Positions 45,882 through 55,346 are shown, counted from the stretch's first letter. The stretch is 64,000 nt of DNA from Calothrix sp. HK-06 (GCF_001904745.1 NZ_MRCD01000001.1:124001-188000); one strand, 5' to 3'. Notes: generated from the letters alone by a model not told the origin. Program-made: numbers and translations.

Positions 45882-47537
45882 TTATTGCCAAACGAAGACT
45901 TTGGCTTCGTATGGTCCCAAATCGGTCATAATTCCATCATCACCAGCTTCAACGTCGTAATTAGCTGTCCACTCGTGCCAAGTACCAGCTGATGGAAAAC
46001 CAGGTACATGGTATCCAGCGAGGAAGTTTTCAGAGAAATTAACTACAACAACCACTCGTGAACCTTCATCGTTCCAACGACTAAAAGCAAACACTTTTGC
46101 CTCTGGATTTTCGTGGATAAAGTCAATATTTTCTGTATATAGCGCGTGATTATTTTTACGTAAATTAATCAAGCCCTTAAAATACTCAAACAAACTACGA
46201 TTTAAATCATTTCCGAGCAGTGTCCAATCGATTTTCGATGCATCAGGTGTTTTTGGTTTATATTCGCCAAACTCTTCACCCATCCATATTAATGGTACAC
46301 CGACAGCAGTCATTAAAAGTGCGGCGCCTAGCTTAACCCGTCGAAATGCTTCTTCATCAAAAATCTGACGATTTCCTAACTCAACCATCAAATGGTCATG
46401 GTCGTGGTTGCTCAGGTAGTTTACTACATTTGTGGCGCCCATAAAACCTTGACGCTTACAGTCGATAACATCTTTGAGTTGTTCTAAGTCAAATTTGTCA
46501 CCACAAACATGTTCTTTTATACAGTGATAGAAACTATCATGCCAGCAAGCATCCATTGGACCATCAATATTGGTAATACTGGTAGTTTCAGGAATGTGTT
46601 CCGCAATATTATAAAACGGTTTGGCGCCAGCAGCGTTTTTAGCTTCTTGCACAATCCAATGCATGAAATCATAGTTAGCTATTTGCCGTGCAGCATCGTA
46701 ACGAATACCATCAAGATGAAACTCACTAACCCAATATCTTACTGTCTCCCCAATAAACTTACGTGCAGGATAAGTCTCTAATTTTTCGTCGTAAAACTCA
46801 TAGTTAAACTCTGGACCCCAGTTGTTGTCAGGGTCACGTGGTTCGTGATGATACCAAAAATCATGGTCGATTTGTGTTAATGGACTCCCTGCTTCTGAGT
46901 GATTATAAATACCATCGAGAATTACCCGAATACCTCTAGCATGACACTCATCAACAAAGCGTTTCAATTCTGCCGTTGAACCATAACTTGACTCGGTAGC
47001 AAAAAAGAAGCGTGGGTTATAACCCCAGCTATATTCACCTGGATATTCTTTGACTGGCATCAACTCTATTGCATTAATTCCTAGTTCGGTAATATAATCT
47101 AACTTCTCTATTGCGTGCTTATACTGTCCGCGTGGGTTAGGGTCATCTTCACCACCAGAAAAATCAGCAATATGCATTTCGTATATTACTAACTCATGGT
47201 CGGGAGGCAATGGTTTATCGTCGTGCTGCCAAACGTAAGTATCAAGAATTCGTTCTCCATCCTTTATTTTGACGACACCGTTATCTTGTCCTGTAGACTC
47301 ATCGATATCCGTTGCATAAGGGTCGGTTACGTCAACCCATTGGTCTTCTTCAAAGAACCAAGACTTTGACTGAACCCGAAATTTATATTGATACTCCCCG
47401 TCTTTTAATTCTACTTTTGTGCGGAAATAACCATCATCCCCTTTTTCCATCTCAATTGGTTCCCAATTTGAAAACGAACCAATTAAAGCGGCGCCTTTGT
47501 TATAAGGTGCAAATAGATTAAATTCAATGGATGCCAT
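45882..47537 (-). CDS. GH13 alpha-amylase-family enzyme with CBM48, copy 2
   Basis: 551 residues from ATG 47537 (MASIEFNLFAPYNKGAALIG), the same start as its paralogue at 42257; the open frame extends to 47591 without support. Catalytic Asp in GIRYDAARQ, Glu in YNIAEHIPE, third Asp in YLSNHDHDH. CBM48 at ~1-95. It has the same overall layout as copy 1, so is a clear duplicate, with cphB/cphA2 in between. Exact substrate unknown: glycogen-type glucan is the natural guess. Confidence 0.85.
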   Translation of the reverse strand: MASIEFNLFAPYNKGAALIGSFSNWEPIEMEKGDDGYFRTKVELKDGEYQYKFRVQSKSWFFEEDQWVDVTDPYATDIDESTGQDNGVVKIKDGERILDTYVWQHDDKPLPPDHELVIYEMHIADFSGGEDDPNPRGQYKHAIEKLDYITELGINAIELMPVKEYPGEYSWGYNPRFFFATESSYGSTAELKRFVDECHARGIRVILDGIYNHSEAGSPLTQIDHDFWYHHEPRDPDNNWGPEFNYEFYDEKLETYPARKFIGETVRYWVSEFHLDGIRYDAARQIANYDFMHWIVQEAKNAAGAKPFYNIAEHIPETTSITNIDGPMDACWHDSFYHCIKEHVCGDKFDLEQLKDVIDCKRQGFMGATNVVNYLSNHDHDHLMVELGNRQIFDEEAFRRVKLGAALLMTAVGVPLIWMGEEFGEYKPKTPDASKIDWTLLGNDLNRSLFEYFKGLINLRKNNHALYTENIDFIHENPEAKVFAFSRWNDEGSRVVVVVNFSENFLAGYHVPGFPSAGTWHEWTANYDVEAGDDGIMTDLGPYEAKVFVWQ

Positions 47538-47811
47538 AACAGAAATACTATTATATAATTGTAAACGATAAGCTAGGGTATAAATAAACACTTGCTAGGC
47601 TATTAAACCGTTAAACAACGGGAATAAAATAGCAATAATAGGCAAATTGAATGTTTATTTAATTACCCATAATTATTAATAGTATTTTCAGCTTTCGAGT
47701 GGGGATTTGCCTATCTCGCTGTAGAAAGAATTAAATTATGGTTGCCTCTATCTAGAGAAAAAAACAGGGTAGATGTGTGTAAAAAAGTTTAAATATTCAT
47801 AACCAGCACGA

Positions 47812-48183
47812 TTAATATTGAATACCATTAATTTGCATGTAACTTAGCAACCAATTAGCAGCAGTAGCTCTGCGTGTTTGTTTAGGTCCAAATTCACCGA
47901 TTTTATAACCTTTGAATCCCAGCTTTTCTTTAAGTAACTGTTTATTCTGTTGAGGAATTGAACGAGTTAGCTTCATTGCTGCGGGACGACTATCAAAAAA
48001 ATCTGGAGGTTCTGGAAAATCTTGGCGCCATTCTTCGGCATATGTAGGTTCCCAGCGACTTGATGCCTCATTGTATCTATAGCCTAAGTAATACCAAAGT
48101 AACTGGTTAACAGTAGCCTCATCGACTGTTTCATTTAGAATTGCCCAAAGTGTTTCGGTATTAAGAGGTGGTAAATCATTCAT
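47812..48183 (-). CDS. DUF1823 family protein
   Basis: 123 residues from ATG 48183 (MNDLPPLNTETLWAILNETV). The frame extends upstream to 48231 but homologues start here. The GYRYN-W-P and FPEPPDFFDSRPAAMKL segments and the C-terminal TRRATAANWLLSYM are typical of this conserved cyanobacterial/plastid family of unknown function. It lies alone between intergenic stretches. Confidence 0.8.
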   Translation of the reverse strand: MNDLPPLNTETLWAILNETVDEATVNQLLWYYLGYRYNEASSRWEPTYAEEWRQDFPEPPDFFDSRPAAMKLTRSIPQQNKQLLKEKLGFKGYKIGEFGPKQTRRATAANWLLSYMQINGIQY

Positions 48184-48341
48184 ACAATTCAAACTTATTA
48201 GAGGATTATAAACACAAATATTTACATCCAAAGGGAGAGTTGTAATTGATGGCTTGGATGCAAACTACATTTAGAAGCATTGCATTAATAGTGCTTTATT
48301 TGAATAAATTTTCAATTTTATTTAACTAAAACAGGAATATT

Positions 48342-48638
48342 ATGGGACTAGGCGATTTTTTTAGAAAAGCTGTTGGACGTGAAACCCGCGAACGTGACGA
48401 TTATCAAGACGAACGTTCGTACCGTCGTCGTGATGATGAGCGTGAAGATAATCAAGACGAACGTTACTACCGTGATAGAGACTACGATAACGAACGCGCG
48501 TCTAACTATCGTGATAGAGATAATGACCGTGATTATCGTGATTCTGATTATCGTCGTGAAAGAGATGATGACGATGATGATGATGATGAAGAGTATGGCC
48601 GCAGGTCAAAACGGCGCCATGATGATGATGATGATTAG
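48342..48638 (+). CDS. Low-complexity Arg/Asp/Tyr-rich protein
   Basis: 98 residues. Start MGLGDFFRKAVGRETRERDD, then an Arg-Asp-Glu-Tyr region of RDxD/YR repeats and a final DDDDDDDD acidic run. No hydrophobic core, so probably disordered. A short amphipathic N-terminus (DFFRKAVG) could be a membrane or partner anchor. A second long frame (48373-48666) exists only because codon repeats avoid stops. Function unknown; not a named family. Confidence 0.6.
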   Translation: MGLGDFFRKAVGRETRERDDYQDERSYRRRDDEREDNQDERYYRDRDYDNERASNYRDRDNDRDYRDSDYRRERDDDDDDDDEEYGRRSKRRHDDDDD

Positions 48639-48706
48639 CAACGGATGCAACGGATGTAACGGATAAGTTTTATAATACATGCGTTACATTTGTTTTATCC
48701 GTTGCC
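48638..48706. repeat. Full inverted ATGTAACGGAT repeat upstream of acyP
   Basis: GCAACGGATGCAACGGATGT (48638-48657), then GCGTTACATTTGTTTTATCC, then GTTGCC. It begins at the stop codon of the Arg/Asp-rich gene and ends 12 bases before the acyP start. Confidence 0.75.
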
Positions 48707-48717
48707 AAAGTAGCCCT

Positions 48718-49017
48718 ATGTCAAGTTCTTCATTACCAACAGATATAACGTGCGCTCATGTGTATATCTCTGGACGGGTTCAAGGAGTTGGTTATCGTTA
48801 CTCAACAGTTGAAACAGCAACACAATTAGGGTTAAAAGGTTGGGTACGTAACTTACCAGATAAGCGCGTTGAAGCAGTATTTGAAGGTAAACGTGAGATT
48901 GTAGAACAAATGATTCGCTGGTGTCATTCAGGACCACCAGCGGCACTTGTTGAAACGGTTAAAGTTGAGTATTTGGCGCCTGAAGGTTTTGAGAGATTTG
49001 AAGTCAAACGCTCTTAA
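48718..49017 (+). CDS. acyP: Acylphosphatase
   Basis: 99 residues from ATG 48718. The phosphate loop is [20 protein letters not shown] with the catalytic Arg, and the catalytic Asn is in [17 protein letters not shown]. It hydrolyses acyl phosphates. The open frame to 48679 runs through an intergenic repeat and is not coding. Its stop codon overlaps that of the map gene by the sequence TTAA. Confidence 0.92.
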   Translation: MSSSSLPTDITCAHVYISGRVQGVGYRYSTVETATQLGLKGWVRNLPDKRVEAVFEGKREIVEQMIRWCHSGPPAALVETVKVEYLAPEGFERFEVKRS

Positions 49018-49838
49018 AGATTGGTGCGGTCGGTTAGAATTTCATACCCGGTTTCAGTAACTAATACGGTATGCTCGAATTGTGCTGAGAGCGAGTTATC
49101 TACTGTTACTGCTGTCCAACGGTCTGCTAAGGTACGTGTAATTTTAGAACCGGCATTTAAAATTGGCTCTATTGCTAATGTCATACCCGCACGGAGTTTG
49201 ACGTTGGGCATTTCGCGAGTGCGATAGTTAAATACCGCAGGTTCCTCGTGTAAATTGCGTCCAACTCCATGTCCAGTAAAATCTTCTACTACACTAAAAC
49301 CATTCATTTTTACATGGTCTTCGATGGCGCCTGCTAAATCAAGTAAAGTTTTCCCCGCTTTTACTTGCTCGATACCTTTGTATAAAGCTTCTTCAGCAAC
49401 GCGAATTAACTTGGCTGCTTGTGGTGTTACTTCTTCAACGGCAATCGTTATACATGAGTCACCATGATAGCCTTCGTAATAGGCGCCTGTGTCAACTTTT
49501 AAAACGTCTCCAGCACGAATAATTTTTTTAGTGCTAGGGATACCATGTACAACTTCATTGTTTATACTCGAACAAATTGAAGCTGGGAAACCATGATAAC
49601 CCTTGAAACTGGGGGTTGCACCCATTTCGCGAATCCGCTTTTCTGCATGAGCATCCAAGTCTGCTGTCGTCATTCCTGGTTTGACCAGTTCAGAAATTTC
49701 TTTAAGTACAGTCGCCACAATTTTGGCAGATTGCCGCATAATCTCAATTTCACGCGGTGATTTAATTTCAATACCTCGACGTTGGCGTTTCGGAGCGGTT
49801 CTAACTGGTTGAGAAAGCAGATTGCTTAAAATGTTCAT
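49014..49838 (-). CDS. map: Methionine aminopeptidase, type I
   Basis: 274 residues from ATG 49838 ([20 protein letters not shown]). Five metal ligands: two Asp in [13 protein letters not shown], His in FTGHGVGRN, Glu in LAIEPIL and Glu in FEHTVLVTE. It removes the initiator Met from nascent proteins. The N-terminal ~25 basic residues are a variable extension. It converges on acyP with a 4-base overlap. Confidence 0.94.
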   Translation of the reverse strand: MNILSNLLSQPVRTAPKRQRRGIEIKSPREIEIMRQSAKIVATVLKEISELVKPGMTTADLDAHAEKRIREMGATPSFKGYHGFPASICSSINNEVVHGIPSTKKIIRAGDVLKVDTGAYYEGYHGDSCITIAVEEVTPQAAKLIRVAEEALYKGIEQVKAGKTLLDLAGAIEDHVKMNGFSVVEDFTGHGVGRNLHEEPAVFNYRTREMPNVKLRAGMTLAIEPILNAGSKITRTLADRWTAVTVDNSLSAQFEHTVLVTETGYEILTDRTNL

Positions 49839-49968
49839 GATTACCAATAACTATCTTTTCTTTGCCACAGAAACTTTTTCAGTAAAATTCTGTAGTTAAG
49901 CAACAATATCATCTGTACTTAACTTAACTTATTTTGGGTGCTAATGTTTTGTGTGCTTGCAAGATGAC

Positions 49969-52896
49969 TTAATTTGACTGTATACCTTGCGTTGCTACAG
50001 CAGGACCAGCAGTGACGACGACAATTTTATCTGGATGCAGTAACTCGCGTGCAGCTTGGTTAACTTGAGAAAGACCCACCTGATTGATTTTTTCGGTAAA
50101 ATTACGTAATTCCTCTACATCTAACCCATAAACTTGATTCATCAAAATTTGGTGTACCAATTCTTCAGGATTTGCTAAAGACACAATATAGTTACTAACT
50201 ACGGTGCGTTTTGCAGTTTCAACTTCCTGTTCGGTTACACCAAGCTTGTGAATATCTTGAAGTAATTGACGTGTACTAGCAATAGCTTTCGCTGTGTCCT
50301 GGGGGCTGGTTTGCATTTCTATTAAAAATGTGCCAGAGTTTTTACCAGCTAGAAAATTACTAAAAATACCGTAAGTTAACCCTTGACGGTCACGTAATTC
50401 GGCGCCTAAGCGACTCGATAAAGTATCACCACCCAAAATTTGATTTAAAACCAGCGCAGAATAATAACGTGGGTCATTACGATTTATTGCAGTATTACCC
50501 ATGTAAGTAATTGCTTGGGCTTTACCTGGTAACACCGAATTGACGCGAATAACGTTATCAGGCATTGATACACTTGGATATAGTAATGTTTCTGCTTTGC
50601 CATCAACTGACCAGTCACCTAACTCAGTTTTAAGACGTGATTTTACTTCTGCTGGGTTAAAATCTCCAACTAAAGCCAATACCATTGCATCAGGACGATA
50701 ATACTTAGCTTTAAAATCAATTACATCTTTACGAGTAATTCGCCGTAAACTTTGCTTTGTAGGAAATTTGTGCAGTGGATGGGGTTTTGGATAGATGGAT
50801 TGTACAAATGTTCTTCTCGCTACTTCTGATGGGTCATCTAAATCTTGTTCTAAGGCACTCAAAGCATGTTTACGACTTAATTCGAGTTCTCGGTTTGGGA
50901 AAGTTGGATTTTTAATTACATCAGCTAAGGTATGAAGCAGTACAGATAAATCTTCTGCCAAGCTATCACCTTCAATGCGTACACCTTCGCGTGAGGGGTT
51001 AAAATCTAAAGAAGCTCCACGTTCTTCTAAAGCTTTGGCAAGTTCTAATACGTCTTTGGTTTTAGTGCCACTAAGTAAATTATCGGCAACTAACTCAGAA
51101 AGTCCGGCTTTGTTGTCACAGTCAAATTCTGAGCCTGCTTTAATATAGCCGCTTAGTGTCACCGTTGGAGTGCTTTTATCGGGCAACATCAATACTCGTA
51201 AGCCATTTGGAAACACTACTAGTTCTGGTACACTTTGTAAAGTCTCTGACGGCGCCTCAAACTGGGGTAAATATTTCAACACATCAGCTTTATCTAAAAC
51301 ACCACCACTTGACGAGGTAAAACTTTCGTGAGTTTGGTTTAAATTAATTTTATTATTACTACTACTATTATTCTTGGTACTTACTGGCGCCTGGGTAGGT
51401 AAAAAGTAACCAAAGGTTCGTGACTCAATATTAAGATAATGTTTAGCGACACGCTGTACATCCTGTGCTGTCACCTTGCGTACAGCATCCAAGTAATTAT
51501 TCATAAATAGATGATTACCTGTGACGACCTCATCATTACCCAACTGCATCGCTTGACTAGTAATATCGCGATTACCCAAAATTACAGAAGACTCAAACTG
51601 TGCTTTTGCGCGTTTTAACTCCGACTCGTCAACACCGTCTTTTGTCAATTTACTAATTACTTTTGTAACTATTGAATCAATTTTTTTTAAATCTTGCTTA
51701 GGAGTAGCCAATACAGTAATCTCATACCAACCAAAGTCTTTGAGACTTGCAACCGAAGCATCAATATCAGTTGCGATACCTGAATCAACCAACGCTTGAT
51801 AAAATCTGGAATTTCTACCATCTGACAATATATAGTCCATTACATCTAACGCAGGTGCATCTGGATGTTTTATATCTGGCAGGGGATAAACACTTTGCAA
51901 TATTGATGCGGCACCTGGTTCTTTTAGAATAATAGGGCCTGTAGAGACGCGTAAACCGTAATGCGGAGCATTTCCCGTAGGGTAGGTTTTCCCGGAGGGA
52001 TAAATCGCGTCTCTACGTATATTTTTTTTATACTCATCACTCAGCACTTTCTTCTCAGTACTGTTATTAAATATTCTTTTAACGTCAGCGATGGCTGATT
52101 CGGTTTGAAAATCACCAACAATAACTAAAATGGCGTTATCTGGTCTATAAAATTCCTTATAGTACTTTTGAACTTTATCAACTGTAAATTTTTCAACATC
52201 AGATTTTGTACCCCCTACCGATAGTCCATAAGGATGGTCAGGGAATGCAGCGTGCATTATAGCATGGCTTAGACGGTATTCGGGACTATTTTCATAACCT
52301 TGTAATTCAGAAATGACAACTCGTTTTTCGCTTGCGAGTGCAGGAGCATCAATGAGAGAGTTGTGCATTCTATCTGCTTCTAATTCGAGCAAAGCGTTTA
52401 ACTTTGTACGTTCAACAGTGTTGTAGTAAGCTGTTTGGTCATAACTTGTAAAAGCGTTAGAGTCGCTACCGAGCGTACTAAATAATCTTCCAAATTGAAT
52501 TGGGCGCCGGACAGTACCTTTAAACATCATATGCTCAAGTTGGTGAGCAATACCATTGACACCGTGTTCTTCGTTTCGGGAACCAATTTTATACCAAACT
52601 TGCACCGTTACGACTGGAGCGGTGTGAACTTCTTTCGTTATTACAGTAAGACCATTTTCTAATACTATTTTACGTGCATCTTCATTCATTGATTGTTTCT
52701 GTAAATTATTTATATTTAAACTTTTAAAGTTAAATGTTATTTCTTTACGTGTATATACTTGATTAGATATTTGATTAGACGCAGCATTTGATTTGCCACT
52801 AACAGAATAATTGTTTAGTAGCACAACCACAATCAACCAAAGACTTAATAGTAGCAGTGGAAAACGATATTGGTATAATTTATAAAACACGAACAT
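49969..52896 (-). CDS. Two-domain M16 metallopeptidase with an in-frame repeat insertion
   Basis: 975 residues. Membrane anchor at the N-terminus (FPLLLLSLWLIVVVLLNNYS). First M16 domain (~75-500) has the zinc motif HQLEHMMFKG (~118) and the downstream Glu region; second domain (~560-970) is inactive-type, as in most pitrilysin-like halves. Between residues ~294 and 318 lies sequence (RRDAIYPSGKTYPTGNAPHY) encoded by a small intergenic-type repeat element at 51941-52016. The family degrades or processes peptides, here likely extracytoplasmically. A serine-rich low-complexity linker follows domain 1 (NNSSSNNK). Confidence 0.88.
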   Translation of the reverse strand: MFVFYKLYQYRFPLLLLSLWLIVVVLLNNYSVSGKSNAASNQISNQVYTRKEITFNFKSLNINNLQKQSMNEDARKIVLENGLTVITKEVHTAPVVTVQVWYKIGSRNEEHGVNGIAHQLEHMMFKGTVRRPIQFGRLFSTLGSDSNAFTSYDQTAYYNTVERTKLNALLELEADRMHNSLIDAPALASEKRVVISELQGYENSPEYRLSHAIMHAAFPDHPYGLSVGGTKSDVEKFTVDKVQKYYKEFYRPDNAILVIVGDFQTESAIADVKRIFNNSTEKKVLSDEYKKNIRRDAIYPSGKTYPTGNAPHYGLRVSTGPIILKEPGAASILQSVYPLPDIKHPDAPALDVMDYILSDGRNSRFYQALVDSGIATDIDASVASLKDFGWYEITVLATPKQDLKKIDSIVTKVISKLTKDGVDESELKRAKAQFESSVILGNRDITSQAMQLGNDEVVTGNHLFMNNYLDAVRKVTAQDVQRVAKHYLNIESRTFGYFLPTQAPVSTKNNSSSNNKINLNQTHESFTSSSGGVLDKADVLKYLPQFEAPSETLQSVPELVVFPNGLRVLMLPDKSTPTVTLSGYIKAGSEFDCDNKAGLSELVADNLLSGTKTKDVLELAKALEERGASLDFNPSREGVRIEGDSLAEDLSVLLHTLADVIKNPTFPNRELELSRKHALSALEQDLDDPSEVARRTFVQSIYPKPHPLHKFPTKQSLRRITRKDVIDFKAKYYRPDAMVLALVGDFNPAEVKSRLKTELGDWSVDGKAETLLYPSVSMPDNVIRVNSVLPGKAQAITYMGNTAINRNDPRYYSALVLNQILGGDTLSSRLGAELRDRQGLTYGIFSNFLAGKNSGTFLIEMQTSPQDTAKAIASTRQLLQDIHKLGVTEQEVETAKRTVVSNYIVSLANPEELVHQILMNQVYGLDVEELRNFTEKINQVGLSQVNQAARELLHPDKIVVVTAGPAVATQGIQSN
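51941..52016. repeat. GTAGAGACGCG-bounded repeat inside the M16 gene
   Basis: A 76-base element with perfect 11-base ends (GTAGAGACGCG and CGCGTCTCTAC) and an inner palindrome (CCCGTAGGG / CCCGGAGGG). The ends match the small palindromes at 31592 and 62361. It leaves the frame open. Confidence 0.8.
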
Positions 52897-53156
52897 GCAT
52901 CTTACTATATTATCTGTAAACTCAACTACAGATTTTTTTATGACTATAGTATAATCCTAAAGAGTGATTATGTCGCCTTGGCAACATTACAGATAAGATT
53001 ATTCTAAAGACAGATGAACAAACGAAATACGGTTAAATTCGAGTTTATCGCGATATTTAGCCCATTAACACCTATCTAACAAAATTATAATAACAAACTT
53101 AATAACAGTGAAAACACGCAAGTAAAGTTATCTTTATCACTTGAATCTAGTCAAAT

Positions 53157-53606
53157 TTACTGGAAATTTGCCTTTGAAAGAACACGAATAAATTCCAAAG
53201 GCAAACCATCTGCATCGGCAATAAAAGTAACTTCGTAGATGCTGCTGCCTATTTGCTGCTGTGTTGGTTCTAAAAGGACTTTAAATGGTAATAGTCCATC
53301 AGGATAACTTTGAGAAGGTACAGCAAAGCGTTCTTGTAACGAAGCCAACCAACTGGGCAAATCAGGCGCCAATTCAGTTAAATCGAATGAGAGATGATAA
53401 TACCCTACATAGTGTTCGTCTGCAAATGCATCTGGAGCAGGATTTGGTTCAGGAATTTGAATTAATTCAATTCTGCTACCTAATCCTTCCATCCAACAAG
53501 CCAATGTGTAACCAGTAGTAAAGCGTTCAGCAATAGAAAAGCCCAACTGCTCGTAGAAAGCAATAGCGCGATGAATATTTGCTGTCCGAATCGAAGCGTG
53601 GTGCAT
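53157..53606 (-). CDS. VOC-family (glyoxalase/dioxygenase fold) protein
   Basis: 149 residues. Two beta-alpha-beta-beta-beta modules, beginning MHHASIRTANIHRAIAFYEQ, then LGFSIAERF; a second module around YYHLSFDLTELAP and FIADADGLPLEFIRV. Metal-ligand His (HH near start, HLSF) and Glu (IEL, EFI) are present. VOC members act on small molecules or resistance substrates; the reaction is not identifiable. Confidence 0.85.
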   Translation of the reverse strand: MHHASIRTANIHRAIAFYEQLGFSIAERFTTGYTLACWMEGLGSRIELIQIPEPNPAPDAFADEHYVGYYHLSFDLTELAPDLPSWLASLQERFAVPSQSYPDGLLPFKVLLEPTQQQIGSSIYEVTFIADADGLPLEFIRVLSKANFQ

Positions 53607-53608
53607 AA

Positions 53609-53749
53609 GAGTTAAAAGTGCTGAGTGCTGAGTTAGAAATCAGGAGTTAGGAGTTAGGAGTTAGCAGGGGAAATGCTCAAGTTGCTTATACTTTCAGAAG
53701 TTATTAAGTTAACTCATAACTTATTACTCAGCACTTAGCACTCTTAACT
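53609..53749. repeat. STRR heptamer cluster with inverted arms
   Basis: Left arm: AGTGCTGAGTGCTGAGTTA (near 53617-53635) and AGGAGTTAGGAGTTAGGAGT (53642-53661). Right arm: AACTCATAACTTATTACTCA, GCACTTAGCACTC (53709-53745). Repeats of 7-base units typical of heterocyst-forming cyanobacteria. It ends at the stop of the TIGR02652-type gene. Confidence 0.65.
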
Positions 53750-54270
53750 TATTCAAACAATCGGAAATATGGATACCTAACAGGAACTCCTGGTTCTTTT
53801 TCTAAATCAAAATTAATAACTTCCCAACAAGGTTCAGTATCTGGGTCGGGGCTAAACTCAACGGGTAAACCGTAAAGTCGCGCTGATGCTCCCTCTGACT
53901 GTCCAGAACGCCAGGGAGTACTTCGCTCTAAATACCCACCCATTAATTCCTGATAACGTCGGGCGATAATAACTCGTGTTGCCCGATAACCTTGTGTATA
54001 AAGTTTATCTAAGGCTTCATGAATTTCAAAACGAATTCCATCTGGGTGCGTGTGCTGGCGATACCATTCGTTGTTCCATCGGCGCCAGTGTCGTCCTGAC
54101 TGGAGATGGATAAGTTCTCCTGTTTTGGGGTTGGCTTCAAATGCACCATGTCGAGGGCACAAATAGGTGTCAGTAAGTGTCAGTGCCGGAATAGTTTGAC
54201 GGCAATGAGGACACTGAATTTCGGGACCAAATATTGGGTACTGCAAAGCTGAGTTCATCATGAAGTGCAT
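53749..54270 (-). CDS. TIGR02652-type cyanobacterial protein
   Basis: 173 residues with a zinc-ribbon start (FGPEIQCPHCRQTIPALTLT, then CPRHGAFEA), then RHWRRWNNEWYRQHTHPDGI and GYRATRVIIARRYQEL, and a C-terminal YPYFRLFE. This matches a conserved family restricted to cyanobacteria, of unknown function. The likely start is MNSAL (three or four codons in) rather than MHF. It is alone, with STRR repeats downstream. Confidence 0.75.
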   Translation of the reverse strand: MHFMMNSALQYPIFGPEIQCPHCRQTIPALTLTDTYLCPRHGAFEANPKTGELIHLQSGRHWRRWNNEWYRQHTHPDGIRFEIHEALDKLYTQGYRATRVIIARRYQELMGGYLERSTPWRSGQSEGASARLYGLPVEFSPDPDTEPCWEVINFDLEKEPGVPVRYPYFRLFE

Positions 54271-54546
54271 TTAAACATATTTTTTTATCACCAGTAATCA
54301 CCAGCATTGAATAACACTAGTTATATTTTTAACTTACTACATAAGCATAATCACCAATATAAAAGTAATTAACTGGGGTGGAAGAAGTTGCGAACGTAAC
54401 ACACATATAGCATTTCATGGTTTTGGTTCGTCAGTTTTTAGCTTTAAGTTTAGATTTACAAATAAAAACTGTAATCTGATACTTATAACTAATTCTTCCC
54501 ACTTGGCTGTCAGCACTTTCGTTCCTTAATTTACCTATATTCTATC

Positions 54547-55074
54547 GTGTCAACATCTTCCTACTGGTCTTTAAGCGACATTTCTCAAGCTTCTTTCGTT
54601 GCTCCCAGCGCTTCGGTTATTGGTTCTGTAACAGTGAAAGCGGGTGCAAGCATTTGGTACTCTGCCGTAGTGCGGGGAGATGTCGAGCGAATTGAAATTG
54701 GCGAATGTACGAACATTCAGGACGGAGCCATTTTACATGGTGACCCAGGAAAGCCAACGATATTAGAAGACTATGTTACCGTTGGGCATCGTGCGGTAGT
54801 TCACTCAGCTTATATTGAGCGGGGCTGTTTGATTGGCATTGGCGCCATTGTTTTGGATGGTGTAAGGGTGGGAGCGGGCAGTATTATCGGTGCTGGTGCT
54901 GTTGTAACAAAAAATGTACCACCGCAGTCACTCGTTATGGGAGTTCCCGGAAAAGTCGTGCGGGAGGTTTCTTCTTCTGAAGCAGCAGAATTAATCGAAC
55001 ATGCCGAACGTTACAAAAAGTTAGCTTTGGTACATGCAGGTAAAGGAATAGACTTGGATTTTAGGAAATTGTAA
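54547..55074 (+). CDS. Gamma-carbonic anhydrase-like hexapeptide protein
   Basis: 175 residues from a GTG start. Left-handed beta-helix repeats (VIGSVTVKAGASIWYSAVVR, then GDVERIEIGECTNIQDGAIL). Zinc-ligand His are in LHGDPG and TVGHRAVVH, as in gamma-CA (CamH/YrdA type). It could hydrate CO2 or be an inactive relative. It is next to psbY in the same direction (114-base gap). Confidence 0.85.
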   Translation: MSTSSYWSLSDISQASFVAPSASVIGSVTVKAGASIWYSAVVRGDVERIEIGECTNIQDGAILHGDPGKPTILEDYVTVGHRAVVHSAYIERGCLIGIGAIVLDGVRVGAGSIIGAGAVVTKNVPPQSLVMGVPGKVVREVSSSEAAELIEHAERYKKLALVHAGKGIDLDFRKL

Positions 55075-55188
55075 ATATTCTTTACATAAAACCGAGGAAG
55101 AATTTGAAAAATTTACCATTTTAGCTAAAAATAAAATGAGAAGAATTGACAAAACTTAAATCTTTAACTTAAAAGAGGGGACTTGATA

Positions 55189-55314
55189 ATGGATATCGAT
55201 TATCGTGTAGCAGTAGTGTTGGCGCCTATCGCAGTTGCAGCAGGTTGGGCAGCATTCAACATCGGAGCAGCTGCACTAAGACAAATTCAAACCTTTTTGA
55301 ACAGAGAAGCATAA
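55189..55314 (+). CDS. psbY: Photosystem II protein Y
   Basis: 41 residues, too short for most gene finders: [20 protein letters not shown], then [17 protein letters not shown] and a short NREA end. The one-helix composition and ALRQIQ end are those of PsbY, a small subunit near cytochrome b559. AGAGGGG lies eight bases upstream. It is followed by a cluster of hairpins. Confidence 0.9.
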   Translation: MDIDYRVAVVLAPIAVAAGWAAFNIGAAALRQIQTFLNREA

Positions 55315-55346
55315 ATTACCGCTCCCAAGGAAACGATACCTCGGAA

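Noticed and set aside
48373-48666. 97-codon frame overlapping the Arg/Asp-rich gene
   Set aside because: It is the shifted reading of a codon-repetitive gene; it has no ribosome site and its sequence (strings of V, I, T, M) is an artefact of GAT/CGT repeats.
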